From CAYNRE01 sp964399535 (GTDB lineage: Bacteria; Planctomycetota; Planctomycetia; Pirellulales; CAYNRE01): a DNA stretch of 64,000 nucleotides. Made by a program: the position numbers and the translations under genes. Below the pieces are notes generated by a model, which was given only the letters and a program-made list of their open reading frames with translations, searched no databases and had not been told where the DNA came from. The stretch is from positions 1-64,000 of the forward strand of contig CAYNRE010000027.1 in assembly GCA_964399535.1 (NCBI GenBank), written 5' to 3'. This document shows, piece by piece, positions 46,145 through 55,389 of the stretch; positions within the stretch are counted from its first letter, which is position 1; the number at the start of each line of letters is the position of its first letter.

Positions 46145-49100
46145 TTAGGCTCCGCCCTGGCGCGAGCGCTCGATCGCTTCCTCGAAAAACGGCTCAAAGG
46201 CCCGCACGCTTTCCACGTGGTCGAACAACCCGCCCACGCGCTCGAGAATCTGGCGGCGCAGCGCGGCTTGGCGCTGGGCGTCGGTGGCCAGGCCGACCGA
46301 AAGTTCGACGAACGACGGCGCGCTGTCGGCCACCAGTTCGTCGAGGCCGATGTGGCGAAGCATGCCCTGGGCCAGGCGAGCCCGCAGAAACTCGGTGGGC
46401 CAGGTAACCACCGGAGTGCCCATGGCCAGGGCCTCGAGCGTGGTATTGCCGCCCCCGAAATGCAGCGGGTCGAGCATCACATCGCAGGCCGCGCTCAGGC
46501 CCACGAACCGGTCGCGCGGCAGCGCGGGCAAAAAGTGGATTCGCGCCACCACGTCGGGCATGACCCGCTGCCAGCGGGCCAATAGCTGCTGGGTCCACTG
46601 AGCGTATTTTCCCTCGAGCAGAATCAAGATGCCCCGCGGGTCGCGGCGAAGGATTTCGGCCAAAAGGGGATCGAACTCGGGGTGGAACTTGAACAGCGTT
46701 TGGGGGCAGCCGTACCAATGGGCGTCGGCGGGCAGTGGAAAGCTTTCGCGACGGCAGTTCTCAGGCGATGTCGTCGGCCGGCTGTAACAGGTTTGCAAGC
46801 CGCTCAGCCGCACCAGCCGCTCGGTGTAATGCGAGTCGGCCGCGGCGGTCTCGTAAATCTGGCCCGAGAGAAAATAGTCGATCGTGGGCAGGCCGGTGGT
46901 GAGCGGGTGACCCCAGGAAACACACTGCACGGGGGCCAGCCGCAGGGCGGCCAGCGCCAGCGTGTTGCACGACATGCCCAGGTCGGGAAACAAAAGCAGG
47001 TCGAGCGGCAGCTCGCGCAGGGCTTGCCACGAGCGCGACGGATCGAGCGGGACGCGGTGAAACTGATCGCTGTGGCGGCGAAAGTGTTCGGCGGTGTCGT
47101 CTTGTGCCGGGGACAGCGACAGGGTGGTCAGATGAAATCGGCGCCGATCCAGGTGCTGGGCAAACCCCCGCCAGAGCGAGCCGATCGTGTGATTCGAGAG
47201 GTATTCCGACAACAATCCAATGCGCAACCGCCCGTCGGCCGCGGGTGCGGGGAGCTTCCTCGTCCGGGTCTCGGGCGGCGGCTCGATGCACTGGGCGAAT
47301 TGCCACTGTGCATCGCGGGCGTTGCCCCCTTGATAGGCCAGCAGGAACGAGTTGGGTACCGCGCCTCGGGTCGGGTCGACTCGCACTCCGTCGGCGTATG
47401 CCTGGGCTGCGCCCCGGGCGAAACGGGCGCGGAACTCGTCGACCTCTGCCGCCGATTGATAGATCGCCGGCAGCATCGTAGGCACGATGAGCCGTGCCTT
47501 GGGGTCCGGGCGGATGGCTAGCGCCCGGCCAAACGCCTCGCTGGCCTGGTCCAGGTGCCCTTGGTTGTGCAGGGTCTGGCCCAGCATGGCCCAGCCGGGG
47601 AAAAAATCGGGCGAGACCGCTACGGCCTGGCGATACTGCTGGGCGGCTTCTTCGGATCGGCCCAAGGCGGTGAGCAGGTTTCCGATCTGGTGGGCGTGTT
47701 CAGGCACCCAAGGCTCGAGCCTGGCCGCTTCTTGCGCGGCGGCCAGCGCCTGATCGGCCCGTCCCTCGGCGAACAGCCGGTCGCTGAGGCGAATCCATTC
47801 GGCGGCGGTGCGCTGTGCTTCGGCCAGGCCTGGGCCTGGCGAGGGCCGTGGCGCTGAAGGCGGGGGCGGCGCGGCGGCTGGCGCGGGCGGGTGCGGCCAG
47901 GGCACCTGTTCGGTTTGGGCCGCGGGGCGCTGGCACCAGGCCCGCCAGACCCCGCGCAGGGCGTCTTCGTAAGGGCCGATCCAGACGCTCGCGCTCAGCC
48001 GCTCGCGCACCAGGCCCCGCAACTGGCCGCGCCACCGCTCGAGCTGCTCAGGCGCTTGGGCCAGGGCCACGGCCCGCGCGACGTAGTCGGCGACCGTGGG
48101 GGCGATGAGCTCGGGCAACCCCAGTACGCTGAGCACGCTGGCCGAAAGCCGGCTGGCCGGACGCGGCCCGCGGAACGTGAGTACCGGCACCCCCATCCAA
48201 AGTGCCTCGCAGGTCATCGTGTGGCCGCCGAAGGGGAAACAGTCCAGGAGCAGGTCGACGTCGGCGAAGCTCTGCAAGTACTCAGTCGGCGACTTGCCCA
48301 CCGCGCGAATTTCGACCCGGTCGCGCGGCAGTCGATGTTCGCTTACGAGTTCGGCGACCCGCTCTCCCAGATCCCCCGTGAAATCGCTGCGAAACAAGAT
48401 CAGCCGCGTGGTGGGCAAACGATCGAGTATTTCGCGCCAGGCAGCGAACACCCCGGGGTTCAGCTTTAAGAGCGGGTGGTGCGAGCCGAGCGTAACGTGG
48501 CCCCGGACGCGCGACGGCGCGGGAGCGACTTCAGGGGCCTCGTCGGGCGGGCGGAAGCAGGCATAACCGCCCGCGAGCCGTAATAGGGCTTCGCTGCCTT
48601 CCTGGCTGGAATCCGCCGCGGTCGCGGGGTCGAGTACCGCGTCGGTGAAGCGGTAGTCGATGGTGGACAGGCCGGTAACGCTGGGGTAGCCCAGGTAGGT
48701 CGCCTGCACGGGCGCCGGCCGAAGCGCCAGGATATCGAGCCGGTTGTGCCGCGTGTGGCCTGCCAGGTCGATGAGCAGATCGATCTGGTCGGCTTTGATT
48801 TGCTGGGCCACTTCGGCGGCCGAGCGCATCCAGGTGACCCGCCAGTGATCGTTGCCGTAACCGCGGAGCCGCTCTCCCACGGCGTCGACAATCGGGCACT
48901 CGGAGTAAAGGAAAACTTCGAACCGGTCGCGGTCGTGGGCCGCAAGTAGTGGCTCAAAGAAACGCATCACGGCGTGCTCGCACAAGTCGGGCGAAACGTA
49001 GCCCAACCGCAGGCGGCGTTCTGGATCGCGTGCATTGGAAAACTGGCCGCGCGGGGAAACGGCTTGCGACCACCAAGCGGCCAAGCGACGGTGCTGCTCG

Positions 49101-49597
49101 AGAAGTTCCGTCTCGGAGAGCCGGTCGTCGTACAGCAGCGTGGTGAGCAAGTTGCTGCGCACGGCCTGCAATTCGGGCGTGTACTCCAGGGCCTTTTGCA
49201 TGAGCGCCACGGCCCGGGGGATATCGCCCCAGGCTTTGTACACGGCCGCCAGATTGTTAAGCGCGGCCGCATGGTGCGGATGGCGCTCGAGCGCGCGCTG
49301 GTAGCTTTCCATGGCCCGGCGATACTGGCGCGTCGACTCGAGCAAGTCGCCAAGCGTGGTCCAAGTATCCGGACGATCGGGCGCGAGCCGAACCGCCCGC
49401 TCGGCGAATTGCAGAGCCTGATCGGGTTGCTTGGCGCGATCGGCCAGTTGGGCCAGCAACAGCCAGAGCGGGGCCGAGGCTGGCCAATGGGTCAGCCCCT
49501 GGCGGCAAACCACCTCGGCATCGTGCAGGCGGCCCTGGCGGAAGAAGCCCCAACCCTGCTCGGTCGCCTGTTGCTCGCTAGCCAATTCGGCCTTCAT
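46145..49597 (-). CDS. Double TPR-GT41 (O-GlcNAc-transferase-like) glycosyltransferase
   Basis: 1150 residues in two complete modules. Module 1: TPR repeats (about 10-150) and a GT41 catalytic region (about 196-555) with HTRHNRLDILALRPAPVQAT, the SHHPLLKLNP lysine region and FPFGGHTMTCEALWMGVPVL. A Pro/Ala linker (560-590) leads to module 2: shorter TPRs (592-700) and a second GT41 region (788-1140) with MSCNTLALAALRLAPVQCVS, LFKFHPEFD, and FGGGNTTLEALAMGTPVV. The key UDP-binding stretches and the lysine of eukaryotic OGT have counterparts in both. They differ in the later motif (GGHT versus GGGNT), so they are not a recent duplication. UDP-GlcNAc or another UDP-sugar is the likely donor, a protein the acceptor. 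ATG 49597 has a GGAAGG site. Divergent from the export operon. Confidence 0.9.
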   Translation of the reverse strand: MKAELASEQQATEQGWGFFRQGRLHDAEVVCRQGLTHWPASAPLWLLLAQLADRAKQPDQALQFAERAVRLAPDRPDTWTTLGDLLESTRQYRRAMESYQRALERHPHHAAALNNLAAVYKAWGDIPRAVALMQKALEYTPELQAVRSNLLTTLLYDDRLSETELLEQHRRLAAWWSQAVSPRGQFSNARDPERRLRLGYVSPDLCEHAVMRFFEPLLAAHDRDRFEVFLYSECPIVDAVGERLRGYGNDHWRVTWMRSAAEVAQQIKADQIDLLIDLAGHTRHNRLDILALRPAPVQATYLGYPSVTGLSTIDYRFTDAVLDPATAADSSQEGSEALLRLAGGYACFRPPDEAPEVAPAPSRVRGHVTLGSHHPLLKLNPGVFAAWREILDRLPTTRLILFRSDFTGDLGERVAELVSEHRLPRDRVEIRAVGKSPTEYLQSFADVDLLLDCFPFGGHTMTCEALWMGVPVLTFRGPRPASRLSASVLSVLGLPELIAPTVADYVARAVALAQAPEQLERWRGQLRGLVRERLSASVWIGPYEDALRGVWRAWCQRPAAQTEQVPWPHPPAPAAAPPPPSAPRPSPGPGLAEAQRTAAEWIRLSDRLFAEGRADQALAAAQEAARLEPWVPEHAHQIGNLLTALGRSEEAAQQYRQAVAVSPDFFPGWAMLGQTLHNQGHLDQASEAFGRALAIRPDPKARLIVPTMLPAIYQSAAEVDEFRARFARGAAQAYADGVRVDPTRGAVPNSFLLAYQGGNARDAQWQFAQCIEPPPETRTRKLPAPAADGRLRIGLLSEYLSNHTIGSLWRGFAQHLDRRRFHLTTLSLSPAQDDTAEHFRRHSDQFHRVPLDPSRSWQALRELPLDLLLFPDLGMSCNTLALAALRLAPVQCVSWGHPLTTGLPTIDYFLSGQIYETAAADSHYTERLVRLSGLQTCYSRPTTSPENCRRESFPLPADAHWYGCPQTLFKFHPEFDPLLAEILRRDPRGILILLEGKYAQWTQQLLARWQRVMPDVVARIHFLPALPRDRFVGLSAACDVMLDPLHFGGGNTTLEALAMGTPVVTWPTEFLRARLAQGMLRHIGLDELVADSAPSFVELSVGLATDAQRQAALRRQILERVGGLFDHVESVRAFEPFFEEAIERSRQGGA

Positions 49598-49838
49598 GAA
49601 ACCTTCCGTCTGGCATTGCGTGCGATCGGAAATCTGTCCTCGTTCGGCGAGCGCTACCGTTGCCAGCAGGCTCGCCGTGGGGGCGCGGGGCTTGCCCGTC
49701 GCCAGCTGGCCAGCGACCGTCGGGGGGGTGGCGCAAACGGGCCCCGACGCACGAAACTTGCCCCCCCGTACGGGGTTTGATCTTGGATAGGTTACCCAGT
49801 TGCGCGGCGAAAGTCGCAATCCCCTGCCGGAACCGGGT

Positions 49839-49867
49839 GTGACAGACTCTCTCCGGGTGTCTAGAAT
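49839..49867 (+). promoter_or_regulatory. Promoter of the MacA-MacB-like operon
   Basis: GTGACA (49839-49844), a 17-bp spacer and TAGAAT (49862-49867), about 100 nt before the adaptor gene. A strong sigma70-like match. Confidence 0.6.
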
Positions 49868-49973
49868 AACCGAAGTCTGTACGGGGGAAGCATCTCGATC
49901 GCGCCGCGGAGGGTTGGCAGGACTCCTGGGTTGCGTGCTGCGCTAGTGAGAACCCGACGAACGCGAGGACCGG

Positions 49974-51992
49974 ATGAAAACTCCAACTCGGTGCTGCCCC
50001 GTTTCGAGCCCGAAAGTGATCTGCGCCGCGGGGCGTCTGGCTCGTCGCGGCGGGGTCTCCTGGCTGGGCTTGTTGGTCGCGCTGACCCTGGTGGCGGGCG
50101 CCGGCGGGCTGATCTGGTTTGCCCTGACCCAGCGCAGTTCGGCCAGCGCACGCGACGCGACGGTGACGCATCGCGTCAGCCGGGGGCTGTACAGCCACAT
50201 GGTGACGGAAAAGGGTGAGCTGGAAAGCTCGAGCAACATTGAAGTGCGCTGCGAGGTGCAATCGCGCAACACGGGCGGGACCGCGATCCTCGACATCGTG
50301 CCCGAAGGTAGTGTCGTCAAGAAGGGGGATCTGCTGGTCCGCCTCGACGGCTCGGCCTTGGAGAACGAGCGGAATCAACAGCTCGTCGTGGTCAACGCCA
50401 GCGAAGCCAACAAGATCAAGGCCCAGAGCACCTTGGAGACCGCCCGGATCGCCCGCGAGGAGTACCTCAACGGCACCTTCCGCCAGGAGGAGCAGACCAC
50501 GCTCTCGGAAATCGCGGTGGCCGAAGAGAACCTGAGCCGGGCGGAGGACTTCGCGGCCTATAGCCGCAAGCTGGCGGCCAAGGGCTATGTGACCCAATTG
50601 CAATTGGATGCCGACGATTTCGCCGTCGAGAAAGCCAAGATGGAGCTCGACAAGGCGCGGACGAAACTCGAGGTGTTGCGCAAGTACACCAAGGCCAAGA
50701 TGCTCACGCAGCTCGACGCCGACATTCGCGCGGGGGAAGCCGGCCTGGCGTCGATGGAAAACACCCTGGTGCTGGACCAGGAAAAGCTCGACTTAATCAA
50801 CGCCCAGATCGCCAAGTGCGAGATGCGGGCCCCCGAGGGGGGGCAAGTGGTCTACGCCAATCAAACCGAGGGGGGCCGGGGCGGCGGCAACGAGATCATC
50901 ATTCAGCCGGGGACCTTGGTCCGCGAACGGCAAGTGATTATCCGCTTGCCCGACCCGAAGAAGATGCAGGTCAAGGCCAGCATTCCCGAATCGCGAATCG
51001 ATCAGGTGGTTGAGGGTATGACCGCTTCGATCCGCCTCGACGCCTTTCCCGAGGGAGAGTTGGCCGGGCTGGTGACCAAAGTGGAAGAGTACCCCACGCC
51101 GGGCAATTGGTGGTCGAACACGAAAGAGTACGCCACCTACATTCAGATTCAGGATCCGCCCGAAGGACGGCTTCGCCCGGGCATGACGGCCCAGGTGGAG
51201 ATTCACGTGGAGCAGTTAGACGACGCCCTGCAGGTTCCGGTGCAGGCGATTGTCGAGCATGGCGGGGAACACTACTGCCTGGTCGAGAAGGGGGGCGGCC
51301 CCGTGCCCACGCTCTCGGCCGCGAAGGTGAAGATCGGTTCGACCAACGACAAGTTTGTGGTGATCCAAGAGGGGTTATCCGAGAACGACCTGGTCCTGGT
51401 CAATCCGCGGAAGTTCCTCGACCTGGTCGACCTGCCCGACGTGAGCGAAGCCGAGAAGGCCAAACTGCTGGCGCGTCGCCCGCCACCGAAGCGGGCGCCA
51501 GCGGGCGAACGTGAGCGCCCCAGCGGCGGGCTGGCCGAGACGACCGCTACGGTAGCAAGCACCGCCGAGCCGGCCAGCGACACGCTGGCCCAGGCCGATT
51601 CGGCCGAGACCACCGAGGCCAGCACTTCCGCCGCCGAAGGATCGGGTACCGACGTTGCTCCGGCCGAAGGGGGTGAGCAACCCCGCCGTCGTCGCCGCGA
51701 GGGGGGAGCCCCGGGGGGCATGGGCCAGATGGACCCGACGCAGATGGCGGGCATGATCATGCAGCGGCTCGACAGCGACGGCGACGGCAAGATTTCCAAA
51801 GAAGAAATGCCTGAAGGCGAAGGCCGGGATCGCTTCGACCAAACCGACGCCAACAAAGACGGCTTTGTCGACGCCGCCGAGATGGGGGCCGCCATCGGCC
51901 GCCGGATGAAGGCCATGCAGGCCGGCGGAGGCATGGGTGGACCGGGCGGCGGACCAGGCGGTGGGCCTCCGGCCGGGGGTGGTGGCCGATGA
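49974..51992 (+). CDS. MacA/HlyD-like periplasmic adaptor with C-terminal EF-hands
   Basis: 672 residues. One N-terminal anchor (about 28-52), then a biotinyl-lipoyl-like half domain (IVPEGSVVKKGDLLVRLDG), a long coiled-coil hairpin (about 135-270), and the returning lipoyl and beta-barrel parts (MRAPEGGQVVY, IPESRIDQVVEGMTASIRLD, RPGMTAQVEIHVEQLDDALQ, VPVQAIVEHGG). A disordered, acidic and Arg-rich linker follows, then two EF-hands near 600 (DSDGDGKISKEE) and 625 (DANKDGFVDAAE) and a Gly-rich tail. The first two thirds are a standard membrane-fusion protein for a tripartite exporter; the EF-hand tail is unusual. GAGG precedes the ATG. The stop overlaps the next start by 4 nt (ATGA). Confidence 0.88.
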   Translation: MKTPTRCCPVSSPKVICAAGRLARRGGVSWLGLLVALTLVAGAGGLIWFALTQRSSASARDATVTHRVSRGLYSHMVTEKGELESSSNIEVRCEVQSRNTGGTAILDIVPEGSVVKKGDLLVRLDGSALENERNQQLVVVNASEANKIKAQSTLETARIAREEYLNGTFRQEEQTTLSEIAVAEENLSRAEDFAAYSRKLAAKGYVTQLQLDADDFAVEKAKMELDKARTKLEVLRKYTKAKMLTQLDADIRAGEAGLASMENTLVLDQEKLDLINAQIAKCEMRAPEGGQVVYANQTEGGRGGGNEIIIQPGTLVRERQVIIRLPDPKKMQVKASIPESRIDQVVEGMTASIRLDAFPEGELAGLVTKVEEYPTPGNWWSNTKEYATYIQIQDPPEGRLRPGMTAQVEIHVEQLDDALQVPVQAIVEHGGEHYCLVEKGGGPVPTLSAAKVKIGSTNDKFVVIQEGLSENDLVLVNPRKFLDLVDLPDVSEAEKAKLLARRPPPKRAPAGERERPSGGLAETTATVASTAEPASDTLAQADSAETTEASTSAAEGSGTDVAPAEGGEQPRRRRREGGAPGGMGQMDPTQMAGMIMQRLDSDGDGKISKEEMPEGEGRDRFDQTDANKDGFVDAAEMGAAIGRRMKAMQAGGGMGGPGGGPGGGPPAGGGGR

Positions 51993-52672
51993 AGCTCGCG
52001 GCAAACGTCCGCGAGCTGACCAAAGAGTATCATCTGGCGGGCGAGACGGTTCGCGCGCTGCGGGGCGTTAACCTCGAGATTCCCGAGGGAGATTACGTCG
52101 CCATCATGGGCCCCTCGGGCTCCGGCAAATCGACGCTCTTGAACCTGTTGGGTTGTCTCGATCGGCCCTCGGCCGGCAGCTACTTTCTGGGCGAGGACGA
52201 CGTCGCCCAAATGAGCGACGATCAGCTCTCGGAGATCCGGGCCCAGCGAATCGGCTTCATTTTCCAGTCGTACAACCTGATTCAACAGCTCACCGTGGTC
52301 GAGAACATCGAGGTGCCGCTGTACTACCAGGGGCGGATCACCGACCAGGATCGCCGCCGCTGCCGTGAGCTGGCCGAACTGGTGGGCCTGGGCGAACGGC
52401 TTTCCCACCGCCCGAGCCAGCTCTCCGGCGGCCAGCAGCAGCGAGCCGCCATTGCCCGCAGCCTGGTGAACAACCCGCGATTCATCCTCGCCGACGAGCC
52501 CACGGGCAACCTGGACTCGGTCACCACCGGCGATATTTTGCGACTGCTCGAACAACTTAATCAGGACGGCCGGACGATCATTATGGTGACGCACGAAGAC
52601 GACGTGGCGCAGAATGCCAAGCGCATCGTGCGGCTCAAAGACGGCCTGGTTCAATCGGACGTGCGCCTGTGA
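51989..52672 (+). CDS. ABC transporter ATPase, MacB/LolD type
   Basis: 227 residues, complete ATP-binding subunit. Walker A GPSGSGKST, Q-loop FQSYNLIQQLTVVENIEVPL, signature LSGGQQQRAAIARSLV, Walker B LADEPTGNLD and the switch His in VTHEDD are all intact. The sequence falls in the MacB/LolD/FtsE class that works with mechanotransmission permeases. It overlaps both neighbours by 4 nt (ATGA and GTGA), so the three genes are translated as a unit with the adaptor and permease. Confidence 0.95.
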   Translation: MKLAANVRELTKEYHLAGETVRALRGVNLEIPEGDYVAIMGPSGSGKSTLLNLLGCLDRPSAGSYFLGEDDVAQMSDDQLSEIRAQRIGFIFQSYNLIQQLTVVENIEVPLYYQGRITDQDRRRCRELAELVGLGERLSHRPSQLSGGQQQRAAIARSLVNNPRFILADEPTGNLDSVTTGDILRLLEQLNQDGRTIIMVTHEDDVAQNAKRIVRLKDGLVQSDVRL

Positions 52673-53994
52673 TTTGGGTTTGGCTACGCACCTGGCAACT
52701 AGGCGTTAAAAGCCTGCTATTGCACCCGCTCCGTTCCTTGCTAACGGTGCTGGGTATCTTTATCGGCGTGGCGAGCGTGATCTGGCTACTGGCCATCGGC
52801 GAAGGAATTTCGACCGAGGCCCAGAAGCAAATCGCGGGTCTGGGAGCCGAGAATATCATCGTTCGCTCGATCAAGCCTCCGCAGTCGGCCCAGTCGAACA
52901 TGCGCGGCCCCAGCCCCTACGGGTTGACACGCGACGACTATGCCCGGCTTACCGAAACCATTCCCACCATCGAGCGGGCGATTCCCATCCGCGAAATGCG
53001 TCAGCGATTCAGCTACGGCGACCGGCTCGTTGACGGGCTGCTGGTGGGCTGCACGCCGGAGTACGCGGCCGCCAACCAGCTCGAGGTGGACCGCGGACAC
53101 TTCATTACCGACGCCGAGGGGGCCAACGCCGCGAACGTGTGCGCGTTGGCGGCCGAAACGGCCCAGCACCTGTTCCCCTACGAAGACCCGATCGGCAAGG
53201 TGATTCACGTCGAGCAAGACTACTACCGCGTAGTGGGGGTGATGCGCTCCCGGCTGCCCACGGCGGGGGTCGGCGGCAGCCTGGCGGCGAAGGATTTTTC
53301 GCAAGACGTGTACATTCCCATTTCGACCCTCTGGAAGCGGATCGGCGATTTCATCATTATTCGCCGTAGCGGCTCGTTCGAGGGCGAGATTGTCGAGCTC
53401 AATCAGGTGACGCTCCGCGTCCGCAGCCTGGACGACGTGGTACCCACGGCCGATGTCGTGAAAACCACGCTCGACAAGCATCACACCCAGCCCGACGTGG
53501 CCATCACCGTGCCGCTCGAGCTTTTGGAACAAGCCCGCACCACCCGACTGATGTTCATGTTTTTCATGGGCATGATCGCCGCCATTTCGCTCGTCGTGGG
53601 TGGCATCGGCATTATGAACATCATGCTGGCCACGGTGACCGAGCGCACTCGGGAAATCGGCATTCGCCGCGCGCTGGGGGCCAAACGGCGCGACATTACC
53701 CGCCAGTTCCTGGCTGAAACCGTGGTGTTGTCCGTGGTCGGGGGGCTGACCGGAATCCTGGGCGGGTTGACCTGTGGCCCCCTGGTGGCCTGGGCCCGCT
53801 GGTCGGTCGAGCGCACGCTGCCCGAGCTGGTTCAGAATCTGCCCGAGGTGGTCCGCACCGTTTCGCCCATCGTCGTCCCCTGGTCGATCCCGCTGGCGTT
53901 CGGCATCTCGGTGGGGGTCGGGGTTATCTTCGGCCTGTATCCGGCGCAGCGAGCGGCGCGGATGGACCCGATCGAAGCTTTGCGCCACGAATAG
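52669..53994 (+). CDS. MacB-like FtsX-family permease
   Basis: 441 residues. An N-terminal helix (SLLTVLGIFIGVASVIWLLA), a large periplasmic domain of the MacB_PCD type (about 50-280), and three C-terminal helices of the FtsX domain, including IAAISLVVGGIGIMNIMLATV, VTERTREIGIRRALGAKRRD and a final segment ending YPAQRAARMDPIEALRHE. The GTG start overlaps the ATPase stop. With its ATPase and adaptor it should form a mechanotransmission exporter, possibly for lipids, peptides or an antibiotic. An outer-membrane TolC-type partner is not encoded nearby. Confidence 0.93.
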   Translation: MIWVWLRTWQLGVKSLLLHPLRSLLTVLGIFIGVASVIWLLAIGEGISTEAQKQIAGLGAENIIVRSIKPPQSAQSNMRGPSPYGLTRDDYARLTETIPTIERAIPIREMRQRFSYGDRLVDGLLVGCTPEYAAANQLEVDRGHFITDAEGANAANVCALAAETAQHLFPYEDPIGKVIHVEQDYYRVVGVMRSRLPTAGVGGSLAAKDFSQDVYIPISTLWKRIGDFIIIRRSGSFEGEIVELNQVTLRVRSLDDVVPTADVVKTTLDKHHTQPDVAITVPLELLEQARTTRLMFMFFMGMIAAISLVVGGIGIMNIMLATVTERTREIGIRRALGAKRRDITRQFLAETVVLSVVGGLTGILGGLTCGPLVAWARWSVERTLPELVQNLPEVVRTVSPIVVPWSIPLAFGISVGVGVIFGLYPAQRAARMDPIEALRHE

Positions 53995-54081
53995 CGCCAC
54001 GAATTGGGCGGGGCGCGGCTGCCGGAGTTTTCGCCTCCGGGGCGGCGCGCAACCAGCGCGAGCGCCGCTGCCGGCGCGCCC

Positions 54082-54972
54082 TTACGGCTTGGCGATTTCG
54101 CGGCGGAATTTCCGCACGTTGTCTTGCACCAGGATCGGCAGCTTCGAACCGATGAGGTTGCTGCCCCCAAACCAGTCGCGGGGTTCGTTGAACACCATGT
54201 GGTATTCCACGAACATCGCCTCGGGTGGCTCGCTTAGGCGGGTCAGTTTGCCGTAGCCCCCTGAGCCGGCGTAGGGGCGGGGCTCGCCCAGCACCGGCCT
54301 ACCCACCGTGTCGCGGCCGATCGGCCACCAGCGGTTGGGGTACTGGCCATCGCCGGCGAAGCGAGTATCGAGCAGCGAAGCGAAGAGAATCGAATCGGCT
54401 TGCCGGGTTTGCATGACCCGGGCCGTGGCGCTCACCTGAACCTTGTCGAACACCTGGAACTGGCTATAGCCGTAGGCTTCCTCGGTGGTGTCTTGCGTGC
54501 TGACCGTAAGATTCCGCTCGGCCAGCTCGGCCTCGTTGAGTACGCCAGCCTTCTTTTCGAGCTCTCCCTCCTGGGCCTCTTCGGTTCCTTCTTTTTCGAA
54601 CTTCTCTTTCAGGTAGCCGGGCTCGGTGATCTGAGCGAAATTGCCATAGGCGACGAAGTACAGGTCCATCCGCCGGCCGACGCCTTCGGCCGTTTTTCCC
54701 TCGGAGGTGAGCTTCAGCACGAAGGGCGCCACCACGCTGCGCCGCAGGAGGGCTTCGGCCGGATGGTTCGCGTCGGCAATCGACTCGATGGCGGCCCGCT
54801 GCTCTTTGGAGGAAAGGCCATCGGGCATGGTGGGGGGTGGCAGCTTCAGGTTCGCCCCCCCCTCGAGCGAAACTCCCTCGGTCAAGAGCTGGTTGAGCAC
54901 CGGGTTGGGGATGGCCGCTTCGCCCTGGGGCTGCACCAGCGCGGCCAGGCAAACGAGCGTCGTCAGGTTCAA
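54082..54972 (-). CDS. Secreted hypothetical protein
   Basis: About 296 residues from the TTG at 54972, which has GGAG at 8 nt and yields a signal-peptide-like N-terminus (NLTTLVCLAALVQPQGEA). A second TTG upstream (55026) is also in frame. The mature part has a charged helix-rich middle (EKFEKEGTEEAQEGELEKKA) and a Tyr/Phe-rich end (FVEYHMVFNEPRDWFGGSNL). I do not recognise a domain. Convergent with the MacB-like permease gene. Confidence 0.65.
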   Translation of the reverse strand: MNLTTLVCLAALVQPQGEAAIPNPVLNQLLTEGVSLEGGANLKLPPPTMPDGLSSKEQRAAIESIADANHPAEALLRRSVVAPFVLKLTSEGKTAEGVGRRMDLYFVAYGNFAQITEPGYLKEKFEKEGTEEAQEGELEKKAGVLNEAELAERNLTVSTQDTTEEAYGYSQFQVFDKVQVSATARVMQTRQADSILFASLLDTRFAGDGQYPNRWWPIGRDTVGRPVLGEPRPYAGSGGYGKLTRLSEPPEAMFVEYHMVFNEPRDWFGGSNLIGSKLPILVQDNVRKFRREIAKP

Positions 54973-55389
54973 GGCAGAGTCTCCGGTACTCGGCGGTGGC
55001 GCTTTGGGTCGTAACAGGCGGGTCAAGCGTGCAGGGGCGTCAGAGTTTACCCGGCTTTCCTACGTTGCTGCCCGCGAAACGGTGCGGCGGTCGGGTTCTG
55101 CCCGCTGGGCAATTTTTCCCGGCTGACGAAGCCTGACCGGCCGATAGGAAGCTTAGCGTGGTGTCGATTGTAGCGGCCCCGGGCACCCCGTGGGCACCGT
55201 CCCCGACCGGGAGCCACCGGCCGGGCGGCTCGGGTGCAGGAAGCCGTCGCGCCTCGCTTGGCAATTGGCCCGCTCGCCTGTCGAAACCCGCCTCGCACGA
55301 CCGCCCCGTTGGTTTTCTTCGCTTGGCCCTCGGCACGACGCCTACGGCTGGGCGAAGATCCTTCCTCGGAAACGCCCCACGAGCCCTCC
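54973..55389. other. 417-bp divergent intergenic region
   Basis: No supported gene. Possible -10-like TAAACT near 55056-55051 on the minus strand for the secreted hypothetical gene, without a good -35. Confidence 0.35.
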
